Shown: one piece after another, positions 51,219 through 60,203 of the stretch | Position numbering within the stretch: position 1 is the first letter of the stretch | Layout: every line of letters starts with the position of its first letter | NCBI GenBank assembly: GCA_035638075.1 | Contig: DASRAU010000046.1 | Location: 124,001 to 188,000, forward strand | DNA: 64,000 nt | Origin: DASRAU01 sp035638075 | Lineage (GTDB): Bacteria; Acidobacteriota; Polarisedimenticolia; Gp22-AA2 | Direction: 5' to 3' | Made by a program: the position numbers and the translations under genes | The notes under the pieces: generated by a model | Told to the model about the DNA's origin: nothing | The model's database searches: none | The model's input: only the letters and a program-made list of their open reading frames with translations

Positions 51219-51590
51219 CTATCCTGCCCGGACACCATTCGGCACGGCCCGCTCCGGAACCGCCAGCACCGGCGTGATTCCATCCGCGAACCCGATGTCG
51301 AACAGCATCCCCTCCGACACTTCGCCGGCCATGCGCCTGGGCTCGAGATTGACGATGAAGAGCGCCTGCCGGCCGACGATCTCGAGGGGATTCTCGCGCT
51401 CCTGCTTCATGCCGGCCAGGATCGTCCCCCGATGATCCCCGAAGTCGATCGTGAGCTTGAGGAGCTTCGCCGACCTCGGCACCTCGGCGACTTCAACGAT
51501 GGTGCCGACGCGCACGTCCAGCTTTTCCACGTCCGCGATCGTGATCGCCGGTTTGACCGGCGCCGGCTTGAATCCCTCCGCCACGTTCAC
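51219..51590 (-). CDS. CsaA-like tRNA-binding-domain protein
   Basis: 123 residues with a single OB-fold tRNA-binding domain. ITIADVEKLDVRVGTIVEVAEVPRSAKLLKLTIDFGDHRGTILAGMKQE and LFIVNLEPRRMAGEVSEGMLFDIGFADG match CsaA and the MetG C-terminal domain. CsaA has been described as an export-related chaperone; RNA or tRNA binding is the safe statement. It is 19 bases downstream of the Pmp3-like gene. Confidence 0.88.
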   Translation of the reverse strand: MNVAEGFKPAPVKPAITIADVEKLDVRVGTIVEVAEVPRSAKLLKLTIDFGDHRGTILAGMKQERENPLEIVGRQALFIVNLEPRRMAGEVSEGMLFDIGFADGITPVLAVPERAVPNGVRAG

Positions 51591-51609
51591 CTCCTGCCTC
51601 CGCCGCGGG

Positions 51610-51804
51610 CTAAGGCCGTCGACCCAGGGCCGCTTCGATCTTCCTGTCGGTCTTGTACTGGCTGAGCGAGTAGACCGCCCAGATCGCGGCCGGCACCCAT
51701 CCGAGCACGGTGAGCTGAAGGATGAGGCAGATGATTCCGGCGAACGGCCGGCCGATGGTGAAGAACGCCAGCCACGGCAGGAAGATGGCGATGAGAAGAC
51801 GCAT
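51610..51804 (-). CDS. YqaE/Pmp3-family small membrane protein
   Basis: 64 residues, two transmembrane helices: LLIAIFLPWLAFFTIGRPFAGIICLILQLTVLGWVPAAIWAVYSL. The Pmp3/YqaE signature is present although it is more divergent than plant or yeast members. The basic tail (YKTDRKIEAALGRRP) follows. It is linked with membrane stress in other organisms; the role here is not known. Confidence 0.85.
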   Translation of the reverse strand: MRLLIAIFLPWLAFFTIGRPFAGIICLILQLTVLGWVPAAIWAVYSLSQYKTDRKIEAALGRRP

Positions 51805-51822
51805 GCATGCCCTCCGTCACAG

Positions 51823-52320
51823 TCAACTGCGGCTCGCGCCCGCCTCCTTCAGCAGCGCGCCAAGCTCGGACAGATCCGCCCGCATTTCGTTCGAGCTCTC
51901 CGGGACCGTCTTCATCAGATCTCCGTGCAGCACAGACGCCTCGGGCAGCTTGCCCGCCTGGATGAGCGCATGCAGGAGCGTCATCCCCACTTCGGGCCGG
52001 CCACTGTGCGACCGGACCGTCGTCAGCAGATCGACCGCGCTGTTCGGCATGTTCATTCTCATGTAGCACCAACCCAGGCGAGCCTGGAGCAGGGGCGACT
52101 TCGATTCCTGCAGCGCCCGAGAATAGGCGCCCGCGGCCGCGGAATAGCGCTCGAGATCGAACAGAAGATTTCCTTTGGACACGTGGAACCACTCCTCGCC
52201 CAGTCCCACGATCCAGTACTCGAGGTACAGGACCAGGAGCTTGATCGCCGCCCAGGGCTTCGTCAGCAGGCCCATTTCGGCAGGCACGCCGAAGGCTGCG
52301 CGCGAGGGAACGTCAGGCAT
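51823..52320 (-). CDS. TPR-containing protein
   Basis: 165 residues. AIKLLVLYLEYWIVGLGEEWFHVSKGNLLFDLERYSAAAGAYSRALQESKSPLLQARLGWCYMRMNMPNSAVDLLTTV forms at least two tetratricopeptide repeats, followed by PEVGMTLLHALIQAGKLPEASVLHGDLM. The N-terminal hydrophobic stretch might be a membrane contact. The ATG at 52320 overlaps the stop of the upstream gene (TGATG). A later Met (52275) is possible. Scaffold role inferred from the repeats. Confidence 0.75.
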   Translation of the reverse strand: MPDVPSRAAFGVPAEMGLLTKPWAAIKLLVLYLEYWIVGLGEEWFHVSKGNLLFDLERYSAAAGAYSRALQESKSPLLQARLGWCYMRMNMPNSAVDLLTTVRSHSGRPEVGMTLLHALIQAGKLPEASVLHGDLMKTVPESSNEMRADLSELGALLKEAGASRS

Positions 52321-52889
52321 CAGACACGACACACATGCCAGGCGCCGCCGGCGGCGACCCCGAGCAGGACACCCGTCAGGACATCCGCGGCCACGTGACG
52401 ACCAAGCGCCAGCCGCGACCAGACCACTGCGGCCGTCATCAGGACACCCGCAACGACCGCCGGCGCGATCGGCCACACGAGGGTCGTGGCGAATGCGGCG
52501 AACGCGGCATGCAGGGAGACTTTCACCCACCTCCCGCTGAGCAGGGCCACCAGGACGAGGGTCCCGGAGGCCGCCAGCCCGATGGACATCGAGGGCTGGC
52601 GCGACCGGAGCAGCATCGCGCCGAGGAGACACACCACGGCGAGGAACAGATTGAGGCGCCTGCGCTCGTTCCGAACGCTCGCGTCGACATGGGTCCAGCG
52701 ACCGGCTCGCACCTGCCACCAGCTGAACCCCATGACGATGCCGCCCAGCGCCAGGAACCCTCCACCGACGAGCCGCAGCTGCCTCGGCGACGCTCCTCCT
52801 GTCGATGCCGCGATCAGGGCCGCGAGGGGCAGGAGCACGACCGGGTGGCCGACGATCGAGACCGCTCGAGCGAGGGCAACGCGTGTCAT
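52320..52889 (-). CDS. PAP2-like membrane protein
   Basis: 189-residue membrane protein with about six helices. KVSLHAAFAAFATTL and WSRLALGRHVAADVLTGVLLG resemble the second and third motifs (S-x-H and SRxxxxxHxxxD) of PAP2 phosphatases. The first motif (KxxxxxxRP) is not clear, so activity is uncertain. Candidate substrates are lipid phosphates such as undecaprenyl diphosphate. Coupled to the TPR gene. Confidence 0.75.
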   Translation of the reverse strand: MTRVALARAVSIVGHPVVLLPLAALIAASTGGASPRQLRLVGGGFLALGGIVMGFSWWQVRAGRWTHVDASVRNERRRLNLFLAVVCLLGAMLLRSRQPSMSIGLAASGTLVLVALLSGRWVKVSLHAAFAAFATTLVWPIAPAVVAGVLMTAAVVWSRLALGRHVAADVLTGVLLGVAAGGAWHVCRV

Positions 52890-52907
52890 CGACGTCCGAC
52901 GCCCCGG

Positions 52908-55385
52908 TCAGTCTTCGAGCGCCACGCGCGGCCCGATGCGCGCCGCGGCGATGGCGGGAATCACGCTGGCCGCGATGGTGGCCACGACGAGGACCGCGAT
53001 CGAGCCGGCCAGCGAGATCGGATCGTATGGAGAGATGTCGAACAGCAGGTGTCGCAGACCGAAGCCGGCCGCGAGCGTCAGCGGGAGACCCACCGCGATG
53101 CCGGCGACGGTCAGCCGGATGGCTTCGCGGAGAACCAGGGCCAGGATTTCACGCGGCCCCGCGCCGATCGCGCGGCGCACGCCGAACTCCTGCCGGCGCC
53201 GCTGCACACCGTAGCCGATCACGCCGTAGATGCCGACGACCGTCAGCACCAGCGCGACGAGTCCGAAGCCGGCCATGAACCGGGCGACGAAGCGCGCGTT
53301 GGACGCGCTCGCGCTCACGAGATCGTCCACGGTGCGTGCGTTGGCGATCGGGATGGTGGGGTCGGCGGCCGCGATCGCGCCCTGCACCTCGCGCAGCAGC
53401 GCCGGCCCGAGACTCGAGCGCACGATGAACTGCATCGTGCCGTACGTCATGTACGGATTCTGCGTGTAGGGGACGATCATCTCCGGGCGCGGCGTCTCCG
53501 TGAGCGCGTAGCGCTTCATGTCGGAGACGACGCCGACCACCGTCATCCATGGCCAGTTCCGTGTCTCCAGCGGTCGTCCGAGACGGAGGCGCTTGCCGAT
53601 CGCGCTCTCCCCCGGCCACAGCCACTTCGCCATCGATTCGTTGACGATCACCACGGGCAGGTTGTCGGCGCGGTCGTCATCCGAGAAATCACGGCCGGCG
53701 AGCATCGGTGCCCCGAGCGCGCGGATCATCCCGGGGCTCGCGACGGTGAACTGCGCGATCGGCGCCGCGGCATCGGGCCCGATCGGCGGCATCTGTCCTT
53801 CCGGCGTGAAGGTGGACGCCTGCTGGGCGCCGCTGAGCGGCAGCGGCTTGCCGATTCCGGCGGCGGCGACACCGGGGAGTGCCCGGATATTGCCGAGCGC
53901 GGAAGTCAGGAACTGGACGCCGGCTGCGTGCTCCATGCCGGTGGCGAACGGCCGCTCCGGGTACCGGATCGGCGGAAGCGACACCTCGAAGGTCACGCCG
54001 TGGATGGTATCGAACCCGAGTTTGGCGCTGAGCTGCCGTGACAGGTCGCGCACCAGCAGTCCCGCGCTCGTCAGCAGCACGAGCGCTCCCGCCAGCTCGC
54101 AGACGATGAGCGCCCGTCGCGCCCTGAACGGGATGCCGCTCTGCGCGCTGCCGCGACCGCCCCGGCGGAGCACGTCGAGGAGCCGGGCGCGGCCGCCCAG
54201 GAGCACGGGAACGAGGGTCACGACGAGCGCCGCGGCCGCCATGACACCCAGCGCCGCCAGCGCGGACCGCGTGTCGAACGCCAGCTCCGAAACCCGGGGC
54301 AGCTGCCGCGACCCGTAAGCGCGCAGAAGGTTCAGTCCCTCGTTCGCGGCGAAGATCCCCAGCGCGCCCCCGGCGGCGACGAGGAGCGCAACCTCCACCA
54401 GCACCTCGCCGGCGAGCCGCCGGGTCGTCGCCCCCAGGGCCGATCGCACCGCCAGCTCGTGGCGGCGCGCCTGGAGCTGCGCGAGCACGAGCTGCGACGT
54501 GTTCACGCAGGCGACGACGAGCACCAGCAGGACGCCGGCGAGCAGGCTCGCCAGCATCGGCGTCACGTCTCCGACCACCTGCTGCCGGAGCGGCACGAGC
54601 CACTCGCGCGGCCGCGAGTTCCTGATGACGGGAATGGTGCGCTGCACCACCTCCATCACGCGATCCATGTCCTGGCGGGCGCCCTGCGGCGTCGTCCCCT
54701 CGCGCAGACGGCCGACGATCGCGAGATCGGCGATGCCGCTCTCGGGCGGGTCGAGCGGGACCCACGCGTCCGCTGCCGCGGCGAACTGGAAGTCGCCCGG
54801 CATTTCCGCCCCGCGCGGGAACGCGAACCCCCGCGGTGCGACGCCGATGACGGTGGAGGGCTCGTCGTTGAGCGTCAGAGTGCGGCCGACGATCTGCGGA
54901 TCGGCGCCGAACCGGCGGCGCCAGAGAGCATCGCTCAGCACGACGACCCGATCGGCGCCGGGCGTCTCGTTGTCGCGCTGGAAGAAGCGTCCGATCTGCG
55001 GCGAGATCCCGAAGGTGCGGAAGAACTCGCCGGTGGCCTGGACGCCATTGACGCGCTCAGGGTTGATCGCGTCGCCGAGGTTGAGCGACGTGCCGCGGAA
55101 CGCCGCGATGGACTCGAAGGTCCGCGTCGTGTCGCGGATGATGCGGAACACCGCGCCGTGCGTCGGCTGTTCCGGGAACCCGAGCCTGGCGTCCGGATAG
55201 TCGCCCCACACCATCTCGAGCTGGCCGGGCCGCTCGTAGGGCAGCGGCTTGATCAGGATGGACGACACGAGGCTCATCATCAGGGCGCAGGCGCCGATGC
55301 CGATCGCCAGCGTCAGGATGCTCGTGACGGTGAACAGCGGCGCGCGGCGGAGCCGGCGTGCGGCGTGCAGCAGCATGCGGATCAT
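52908..55385 (-). CDS. FtsX/MacB-type permease, ADOP family
   Basis: 825-residue relative of the permease at 38071. Helix 1 is VTSILTLAIGIGACALMMSLVSSILIKPLPY (about residues 20-50). The MacB periplasmic domain contains GAVFRIIRDTTRTFESIAAFRG and VGRTLTLNDEPSTVIGVAPRGFAFP. FtsX blocks follow (LAGVLLVLVVACVNTSQLVLAQLQARRHELAVRSALGATTRR and, at the end, GYGVQRRRQEFGVRRAIGAGPREILALVL). No ATPase gene is adjacent. Its ATG overlaps the stop of the upstream amidohydrolase (ATGA), an unusual pairing. Substrate unknown. Confidence 0.9.
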   Translation of the reverse strand: MIRMLLHAARRLRRAPLFTVTSILTLAIGIGACALMMSLVSSILIKPLPYERPGQLEMVWGDYPDARLGFPEQPTHGAVFRIIRDTTRTFESIAAFRGTSLNLGDAINPERVNGVQATGEFFRTFGISPQIGRFFQRDNETPGADRVVVLSDALWRRRFGADPQIVGRTLTLNDEPSTVIGVAPRGFAFPRGAEMPGDFQFAAAADAWVPLDPPESGIADLAIVGRLREGTTPQGARQDMDRVMEVVQRTIPVIRNSRPREWLVPLRQQVVGDVTPMLASLLAGVLLVLVVACVNTSQLVLAQLQARRHELAVRSALGATTRRLAGEVLVEVALLVAAGGALGIFAANEGLNLLRAYGSRQLPRVSELAFDTRSALAALGVMAAAALVVTLVPVLLGGRARLLDVLRRGGRGSAQSGIPFRARRALIVCELAGALVLLTSAGLLVRDLSRQLSAKLGFDTIHGVTFEVSLPPIRYPERPFATGMEHAAGVQFLTSALGNIRALPGVAAAGIGKPLPLSGAQQASTFTPEGQMPPIGPDAAAPIAQFTVASPGMIRALGAPMLAGRDFSDDDRADNLPVVIVNESMAKWLWPGESAIGKRLRLGRPLETRNWPWMTVVGVVSDMKRYALTETPRPEMIVPYTQNPYMTYGTMQFIVRSSLGPALLREVQGAIAAADPTIPIANARTVDDLVSASASNARFVARFMAGFGLVALVLTVVGIYGVIGYGVQRRRQEFGVRRAIGAGPREILALVLREAIRLTVAGIAVGLPLTLAAGFGLRHLLFDISPYDPISLAGSIAVLVVATIAASVIPAIAAARIGPRVALED

Positions 55386-56692
55386 GGTGTCGTGCCGGCG
55401 TGCAACTCCGTCCGGTAGGCTTCCCTGTCCACGGCCAGCCCCTCCTTCCAGACGCCGACGATGTCCCGCGTCGCCGAGATATCCTGCGTCGGGTCGCCCC
55501 GCACGAGCAACAGGTCGGCGCGCAGCCCGGGCCTGAGGCGCCCGCGATCCTTCAGGTGGAAGGTGTCGGCGGGCGCCGAGGTCGCGGCGCGCAGCGCCTC
55601 AATCGGAGTCAGCCCGGCTTCGACGAGCAACTCCAGCTCCCGGTGGAGGCTCGCGCCCTGCGCGGTCCCGGTGTTCGGGCAATCGCTGCCGGCGAGAATC
55701 GTCACGCCCACCTTGTGCAGCAGGCGCACCGTGTCCCGCGCCACGGCGTACGAATCCTCGGGTCCGATGGTCGGATTCCTGCTCGCCTTGCCCAGGTTGT
55801 CGCGCTGGTCCGGCAGGAGGAAGGGCGCGACACGCTCGTCGGCGGCCAGCGCCGCTCCGCTCGGAACGCCCTTCAGGCTCTGGATCACCGTCAGGGTCGG
55901 GATGACGAAGACGCCGCGCTTCTTCGCCAGGAGGGCGAGCTCCTCGTCCGGGCGGCCGACCCAGTACACGTGCGCCAGTCCGTCGGCGCCCGCTTCGATC
56001 GCCTCGAGCGCGGAGCCCTGCTCGCTGACATGAACCACGGCGAGCTTGCCGCGCCGCTTCGCCGCCGCGATCACGGCCCGCAGGGTGTCCGCGCTCAGAT
56101 TGTTGAACGGGTCACGGGCGGTCCCGCGTTCCGAGATGATCTTGATGTAGTCGGAGCCCTCGGCGATGCGCGCGTCGACGAATGCCTGCGCGTCGCCGGG
56201 CTCGGTGATCGTCGGCACCGGGACGCCGAATTCGGTGCCGTGACCGCCCGGCGCCGTCACCCCGATTCCGGACGAGAACAGGTCGGCGCGGTCCGACGCT
56301 TTCCCTTCGGCCTGCTCCCGCCGCATCCGGGCCGGGAACTGAGGGTCGACGGTGAACATCTCGAGATCCGTCGTCACTCCCAGCACCAGCGCCTGCCGGA
56401 GCGGCGGCCGGCCGTCGGTTTCATGGGTGTGCGCGTCGATCAGACCGGGAAGAAGAGTCATGCCGGCCGCGTTGACCACCTCGGCGTCACCCGGTGTGCG
56501 CGCGCGTTGACCCACCGATACGATGCGGCCGTCTCGAACGACGACCGTCGCCCTCCGGATCAGATTCTCCCCGTCGAAAGCGCTCACGTGCCTGATGACC
56601 AGCGCGCGCATCGGCGCCGCTGCCACGTTGAAGGAACCCGCGGCGATGCACAGAGCCACCAGGATCGACAGAAGGTTCGACCGCCGAATCAT
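55382..56692 (-). CDS. Secreted metal-dependent amidohydrolase
   Basis: 436 residues. Signal peptide LLSILVALCIAAGSFNVAAAP. Metal-site motifs: TLLPGLIDAHTHETDG (His-x-His), SDYIKIISERG (Lys), LAVVHVSEQGS and GLAHVYWVG (His), and ILAGSDCPNTG (Asp). It belongs to the same superfamily as the enzyme at 33474 but is not a close copy. Likely substrates are cyclic amides, dipeptides or carbamates. The gene overlaps the upstream membrane gene and the downstream ADOP permease by 4 bases each, so the three are translated together. Confidence 0.9.
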   Translation of the reverse strand: MIRRSNLLSILVALCIAAGSFNVAAAPMRALVIRHVSAFDGENLIRRATVVVRDGRIVSVGQRARTPGDAEVVNAAGMTLLPGLIDAHTHETDGRPPLRQALVLGVTTDLEMFTVDPQFPARMRREQAEGKASDRADLFSSGIGVTAPGGHGTEFGVPVPTITEPGDAQAFVDARIAEGSDYIKIISERGTARDPFNNLSADTLRAVIAAAKRRGKLAVVHVSEQGSALEAIEAGADGLAHVYWVGRPDEELALLAKKRGVFVIPTLTVIQSLKGVPSGAALAADERVAPFLLPDQRDNLGKASRNPTIGPEDSYAVARDTVRLLHKVGVTILAGSDCPNTGTAQGASLHRELELLVEAGLTPIEALRAATSAPADTFHLKDRGRLRPGLRADLLLVRGDPTQDISATRDIVGVWKEGLAVDREAYRTELHAGTTP

Positions 56693-57243
56693 GACCCCGC
56701 GGCGCTCCGCTGCATCTCGTCCGGCGCCTCGTGCGCGCTGGCCTGCGTGAGCGCCAGGAGGCCCATGGCCAGATCAATCACAAGGCAGGCCAGAGGGTAC
56801 CAACTGGCGATGTAGGGAGCCGCGCCCTGGTGCCACAGATCCCAGCCGAGTCCATGCGCGGCAATCCCGATCCCGAGGACCGGAAACGACCTGAAATATC
56901 CGAACAACGCGAGACCGACGTAAACCGGCACACCCGCAAGCTCCCTCGCCACGTCGGGGCCCGATCCCGACTTCAACGCCGCGGCGACATAGATGAAGGG
57001 CATCCCCGCCAGGAAGAGGGCGTAGAGGAGCCGCTCCAGGCGCAGGCGGCGCCGGGGCAAAGACCGAAGAAGCCGCAGCGCGACGGAGACGGCAATCGAC
57101 GCCCAGGCGGCGTGCGCCTCCGGCGCGGACAAGTCGAAGACCGCCGAGCGTGGCGGCAGGAATCCGAAGGCGTAGTAAAGAGCCATGAAGAGGAGCACGA
57201 ACGCAAAGGGTTCGAGCCTCTGGAGTTTCGCCATGATGCCCAT
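56689..57243 (-). CDS. Multi-pass membrane protein, unknown
   Basis: About 184 residues from an ATG at 57243, with five helices (FAFVLLFMALYYAFGFL, AHAAWASIAVSVALRLL, LLYALFLAGMPFIYVAAALKS, GVPVYVGLALFGYFRSFPVLGIGIAAHGLGWDLW, LACLVIDLAMGLLALT). HGLGWDLWHQG is a striking conserved-looking loop. Longer in-frame starts (57312) would overlap the phosphatase gene. No family recognised. The stop overlaps the amidohydrolase start. Confidence 0.68.
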   Translation of the reverse strand: MGIMAKLQRLEPFAFVLLFMALYYAFGFLPPRSAVFDLSAPEAHAAWASIAVSVALRLLRSLPRRRLRLERLLYALFLAGMPFIYVAAALKSGSGPDVARELAGVPVYVGLALFGYFRSFPVLGIGIAAHGLGWDLWHQGAAPYIASWYPLACLVIDLAMGLLALTQASAHEAPDEMQRSAAGS

Positions 57244-57274
57244 CAAAGCCGCGCCAGGTGTTCGCGAAGCAGGC

Positions 57275-57697
57275 TCATTCAGGATTCGTGGCACTGTGGC
57301 CACCACAAACACGATGAACCTCCCGCTCGATCGCGTCGGCGGCCCTTCGATAGGCCATCAGGCCCCGGCCCAGCGGATCGGGGATGTCGATGACCTCGAT
57401 GGCGGACCTGGCGCCCCCCTGCCTGCGGAGGAACTCCGCGATCGAAGGGGTCACGGCGACGATCAGGTCGTAACGACCCAGATCGAGCGAGCGGACCGGA
57501 CGCGACCGATGCGAAGCGATGTCCAGATCGCGCTCGCCCATGACTTCGACCGCATCCGCCGTGGCCGGGTCTCCATCGTTCGCGGCAGTGCCGGCGCTCT
57601 CGACGCGTGCGCCGTCGCCCAGGTACGCCTGCGCCAGCGCCGCCGCCATCGGGCTGCGACAGGTATTGGCGACGCACACGAAGAGGACCGATCGCAT
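57275..57697 (-). CDS. Low-molecular-weight protein-tyrosine phosphatase
   Basis: 140 residues. The P-loop VCVANTCRSPMAA carries the catalytic Cys and CX5R signature near the N-terminus (residue 8). The general-acid Asp is expected in VIDIPDPLGRG near the C-terminus. YDLIVAVTPSIAEFL is also conserved. Arsenate reductase-like members share this fold, but the resolving cysteines of that class are not evident. Targets may be tyrosine kinases of polysaccharide export, none of which is in the window. Confidence 0.9.
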   Translation of the reverse strand: MRSVLFVCVANTCRSPMAAALAQAYLGDGARVESAGTAANDGDPATADAVEVMGERDLDIASHRSRPVRSLDLGRYDLIVAVTPSIAEFLRRQGGARSAIEVIDIPDPLGRGLMAYRRAADAIEREVHRVCGGHSATNPE

Positions 57698-57809
57698 GGC
57701 TTGACGCTCCCCCGGCTCACTCGACGTTCACGGCCACCGCGATGGTGGGGCTCGCCATGGCGTGTCCGTGGTGCGGGTCCATCTGCCCCTCCGATCGCAT
57801 CGTTCACTC

Positions 57810-58199
57810 CTATTGCGGGCGGCCGCCGAACGAGATGATGTTGCCGTCCGGATCCTCGATATGGAAATCCTTCGTTCCCCAGGCCGTCTCCGCGAGCGGC
57901 TTGATGATGGTGACGCCGGCGGAGACGCACTGCTCGTAGAACGCTTCGATGCCATCGACACCCGCCGCCGCGTCGAGGTGCTCGTCGGCGCGCCGCCATT
58001 GACGCTCCGCCGGGTTCCTGGGCGCTTCTTTCAAATGAAGCTCCAGGCCGTCGAGGAACCCGATGGCATAGAACCCCTCCCAGGGTTTGTCGAAGGTGAA
58101 GCCGATCTTCCTGTAGAACGCCATGGAGCGTTCCAGGTCGTCGACGAGGAGCTGTGGCGCGAAGGACGTCAAGCGCGCCTTCCGCGTGGTCGTTGACAT
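57810..58199 (-). CDS. VOC-family (glyoxalase-like) protein
   Basis: 129 residues: FAPQLLVDDLERSMAFYRKIGFTFDKPWEGFYAIGFLDGLELHLKEAP and VDGIEAFYEQCVSAGVTIIKPLAETAWGTKDFHIEDPDGNIISFGG give both VOC modules. EDPDGN is the standard end motif. Gap of 2 bases to the upstream membrane gene. Substrate unknown; bleomycin-resistance-like annotation would rest on fold alone. Confidence 0.87.
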   Translation of the reverse strand: MSTTTRKARLTSFAPQLLVDDLERSMAFYRKIGFTFDKPWEGFYAIGFLDGLELHLKEAPRNPAERQWRRADEHLDAAAGVDGIEAFYEQCVSAGVTIIKPLAETAWGTKDFHIEDPDGNIISFGGRPQ

Positions 58200-58201
58200 G
58201 A

Positions 58202-58471
58202 TCAACCGCCCAGCAAGGTGATGAGTCCCGGGAACGCAAGCGACGGAACCATCGGCAACGCCGGCAGCGCGACCACACCGAGGACGACTGCAGCGCCGGA
58301 CAGGACGACACACCCCATGCACGCCGCCATCATGATGGCCAGCGCAGGCAGCCCGCAGACGTCAATGCCCTCGGCCCTGGCCTGCTCGTAGACGACGGTC
58401 ATTTCGTGACGCGCCCAGAGCGGAGGCACGACGAGCGCCGCCGTGCCCAGGAACCAGGACACCTGCCGCAT
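58202..58471 (-). CDS. Small membrane protein, unknown
   Basis: 89 residues: SWFLGTAALVVPPLW forms the first helix, then a polar part (ARHEMTVVYEQARAEGIDVCG), then two helices (LPALAIMMAACMGCVVLSGAAVVLGVVALPALPM and SLAFPGLITLLGG). No family recognised. The ATG at 58471 follows the upstream gene's stop by 13 bases. Confidence 0.6.
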   Translation of the reverse strand: MRQVSWFLGTAALVVPPLWARHEMTVVYEQARAEGIDVCGLPALAIMMAACMGCVVLSGAAVVLGVVALPALPMVPSLAFPGLITLLGG

Positions 58472-58484
58472 CGTGCGCCCCCGG

Positions 58485-58841
58485 TCAGCGAGCGCGCTCC
58501 GCACGCATGCCACCACGCAGCTGCAGCGCGATGACGATGAGGGGGTAGCCCACTCCGACGAGCAACGCCGCCATGCCCACGTACCGAGGCGGCGGCAAGG
58601 CCGCGAGAGCGCAGAACCCTGCCACCAGGACACAGGCCGAGAGCGTCAGGCTGCGCGCGCCCCGCCACTTCCTCCACAGCGCGATCCCGGAGAGCGACAG
58701 GAGCACACTCACCAGGGTGCCGATGGCTCCGACGACGAACGGAATACGCTCGCCACCGAGGACACCGCGGACGACTACCTCCTGGACGCCACCGGCGGCA
58801 AGGAGCAGGCCCACGATCACATTCAGGACGGCGACAACCAT
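58485..58841 (-). CDS. Small membrane protein, unknown
   Basis: 118 residues with four helices (VVAVLNVIVGLLLAAGGVQEVV, IPFVVGAIGTLVSVLLSLSGIALW, LTLSACVLVAGFCALAAL, MAALLVGVGYPLIVIALQL). No family recognised. First of a short same-strand set with the 89-residue membrane protein and a VOC protein. Confidence 0.62.
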   Translation of the reverse strand: MVVAVLNVIVGLLLAAGGVQEVVVRGVLGGERIPFVVGAIGTLVSVLLSLSGIALWRKWRGARSLTLSACVLVAGFCALAALPPPRYVGMAALLVGVGYPLIVIALQLRGGMRAERAR

Positions 58842-59006
58842 ACGGAACCTCCGAGTTCTCGCACCGGCCTTCGGGTCAGTCCTGGGCTCCCCTCATGTCT
58901 GGGGCCCATGATGATGGAAGTACGCCCCGGAAGCGCCCCGGTCAAGCAAAATGGCGGGGTCGGCTCCGCACGGAGCGCGCGCCGCGGAACCCCGGCGACC
59001 CTGGTG

Positions 59007-60098
59007 CTACGGCCCGAGCGTTCCGGTCACGAACCCGTTCACGAACGCCTGCGCGACGGTGGAGCTCATCAGGTCGCCGGAGCCCAGCCGAAACCGGGCG
59101 CTGAGCTGATCGCTGTTCGTGAGCACGACGAACGTGAGCCTTCGGGCCGGCTCCTTGACGATGAGCGACGAGTTGCCGGTCCAGTAGCCATAGTGCCAGA
59201 CGAGGTCGTGCCCGCTCACCGTGCTGACGAACCAGCCGAGTCCGTAAGGGAGCGTCCGGTCGCCGGCGCCGCGGGAAGGCGTGTAGGCGAGCCGGCGCGT
59301 CGCGTCGCTGAGGAACTGGCCCCCGTCGAGGGCCGTTGAATAGCGCGCCACGTCCCTCGCGGTCGATACGAGTCCGGCGGCGCTGCTGAAAGACCCGGGA
59401 TACGCGACGCGGACCGGACGCTTGCGATCGTCGATCCCGTACCCGGTCGCCATCCCGGTGATGAAGGTCGCGGCATCGCGGCCCGAGGTCGCGAAGGCCA
59501 CGCGGTCGAGCGGATTCGGGGCCGTGTGGTCCAGCGCGAGCGGCGTGACGATGCGCTCCATCACGCGCTTCGCGAACGACTCGCCGGTCGCCCTCTGGAT
59601 CACCCGATCCAGGAGCGCGTAGCGGTCGCCGTTGTAGCGGAACTCCGCGCCGGGAACTCCCTCGGAGGTGTGCGACAGAAGGTGGCGGACGCGGATGACC
59701 CCTTCACCGGGCAGGGAGATCCCGAACTTGCCGATGGGGTCGTCGAGACTGACGAGTCCCTGCTCGACGAGCTGCAGCACGATGGTCGAGGCGAAGGTCT
59801 TCGTCAGAGACGCCAGGTGGAACTGGGTCGCGGGCGTCACGGGCCGTTGCGCCGCGATGTCGGCGAGCCCCAGGGAACCCTCCCAAACGACCGTCTCCTT
59901 CTCCATGACGATCGCTGACATGCCCGGAATCGCGAGCTGCAGGCGGATGTGGTCGAGCTTCGCCTCGAACTGCGCGAGCGTTCGCGGCGCCGCGAGCGCG
60001 TCGATGACCGTGAACAGGAGACACGCTCCTGTGCCGAGAGCGATGGCGCTGGCCATCCGCCAGCCGTTCCGCCGGCGGTGCTCCTCGACAACATCCAT
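59007..60098 (-). CDS. Beta-lactamase-fold serine hydrolase (class C/esterase type)
   Basis: 363 residues. A signal anchor (MASAIALGTGACLLFTVIDALAAP) precedes the fold. The nucleophile is SLTK (about residues 97-100). The second motif is FRYNGDRYALL, where the classical Y-x-N is altered, and the third is HYGYW. SHTSEGVPG and DPIGKF are also typical of the family. It may be a D-aminopeptidase, esterase or peptidoglycan enzyme rather than an antibiotic-degrading one. An in-frame GTG (60119) is an alternative start. It diverges from the ArsR gene. Confidence 0.87.
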   Translation of the reverse strand: MDVVEEHRRRNGWRMASAIALGTGACLLFTVIDALAAPRTLAQFEAKLDHIRLQLAIPGMSAIVMEKETVVWEGSLGLADIAAQRPVTPATQFHLASLTKTFASTIVLQLVEQGLVSLDDPIGKFGISLPGEGVIRVRHLLSHTSEGVPGAEFRYNGDRYALLDRVIQRATGESFAKRVMERIVTPLALDHTAPNPLDRVAFATSGRDAATFITGMATGYGIDDRKRPVRVAYPGSFSSAAGLVSTARDVARYSTALDGGQFLSDATRRLAYTPSRGAGDRTLPYGLGWFVSTVSGHDLVWHYGYWTGNSSLIVKEPARRLTFVVLTNSDQLSARFRLGSGDLMSSTVAQAFVNGFVTGTLGP

Positions 60099-60203
60099 CG
60101 CATCCCCCGAAGCGTTCACACACGTCTGGTTCGGTCACTTCGCCGCCGCAGGATGCTACCGCCGGGGCGGCCCCACCCGGAAGAGCCTCCCCCTTGCTTC
60201 CCC

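Noticed and set aside
57717..57782. 21-residue minus-strand frame with GGAGG before its ATG between the VOC and phosphatase genes
   Set aside because: Too short and without conservation evidence; the ribosome-like site can arise by chance in GC-rich DNA.
57742..57831. Plus-strand stretch reading like a CPWC...CP zinc ribbon
   Set aside because: It is antisense to the region next to the VOC gene end, has no ribosome site and no supporting domain beyond the Cys pattern.
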